Source of the DNA: Vulcanimicrobiota bacterium
Lineage (GTDB): Bacteria > Vulcanimicrobiota > Vulcanimicrobiia > Eremiobacterales > Eremiobacteraceae
DNA: 12,791 bases
Assembly (NCBI GenBank): GCA_019232725.1
Contig: JAFANK010000143.1
Coordinates: forward strand, 1-12,791
Direction of reading: 5' to 3'
The position numbers and the translations under genes are program-made. The first letter of the stretch is position 1. Each line of letters begins with the position of its first letter. The notes below the pieces were generated by a model, which worked only from the letters and a program-made list of their open reading frames with translations, did not search any database and had not been told where the DNA came from. This document shows positions 12,667 to 12,791 of this stretch, piece by piece.

Positions 12667-12791
12667 TCAGATCCGCGGCACTGTCCACAGCCCGCGCAGC
12701 CAACCGAAAGCAACGATAGCGAATCCCACCGCGATTGCCCAAAGGGCGTGTAGCCACGCGCCAACGATCATCACTAACATTCCGAGCACGC
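12667..12791 (-). CDS. C-terminus of a membrane protein (cut by window edge)
   Basis: Reading the minus strand in from the right edge, an open frame of 40 codons ends at TGA (12669-12667). It encodes VLGMLVMIVGAWLHALWAIA followed by VGFAIVAFGWLRGLWTVPRI. This is one or two hydrophobic helices with a short basic tail, as at the end of a polytopic membrane protein. High hydrophobicity combined with GC-rich third positions supports real coding. The start lies outside the window and no family can be named. It is followed after 89 bp by the DUF1579-like gene on the same strand. Confidence 0.6.
   Translation of the reverse strand, partial: VLGMLVMIVGAWLHALWAIAVGFAIVAFGWLRGLWTVPRI

Noticed and set aside
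1..12791. CRISPR arrays, insertion sequences, tRNA or rRNA genes, toxin-antitoxin or phage genes
   Set aside because: I looked for regular repeats, terminal inverted repeats, cloverleaf patterns and typical protein motifs and saw none.

Overview
The window is a chromosomal stretch of moderately high GC from a bacterium encoding a DNA-uptake pathway. No phage, transposon, CRISPR, tRNA or rRNA is visible. The combination of leuS beside comEA and comEC, GTG starts, GTGA stop/start overlaps, a small lipoprotein with a PAHRQLLAHIVGDL-type core and several poorly characterised exported proteins fits an uncultivated lineage such as Candidatus Eremiobacterota (WPS-2). That assignment is inference from general protein character and is only moderately secure.

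Layout. Bases 1-3079 are a run of minus-strand genes. In transcription order they are a GNAT acetyltransferase (3079-2552), comEA (2488-1805), an exported DipZ-type thioredoxin (1756-1244), a five-TM protein with a cysteine-bearing outer domain (1203-274), and the start of a GntR-family regulator (203 to beyond base 1). The regulator's start codon is abutted by overlapping dyads that look like an autoregulatory operator. Bases 3157-5186 (plus) hold a DUF1330 protein overlapping a secreted DUF885 metallo-hydrolase through GTGA. Next comes leuS (5290-7812, plus), whose extended -10 box sits so close to the ATG that a leaderless mRNA is likely. Bases 7816-9281 (minus) hold a GalE-like epimerase and, overlapping by GTGA, a small lipoprotein.

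The 250-bp gap between the epimerase and comEC is not empty. Codon-position GC supports two small divergent ORFs. One is a 40-codon plus-strand ORF that ends in a GTGA overlap with the most likely comEC start. The other is a 22-codon minus-strand membrane peptide upstream of the epimerase. comEC (9554-11956, plus) is intact. It faces an exported protein with an FDFLFGSW motif (12577-11978, minus), followed by the C-terminus of another minus-strand membrane protein cut by the window edge.

How they fit. comEA (DNA receptor) and comEC (transmembrane channel with a metallo-beta-lactamase-fold domain) are the two membrane parts of competence. Here they lie about 7 kb apart on opposite strands with leuS between them. 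The most interesting unexplained parts are the orphan thioredoxin next to a cysteine-bearing membrane protein and the small ORF apparently coupled to comEC. I do not see a clear-cut novel defence or mobile system.
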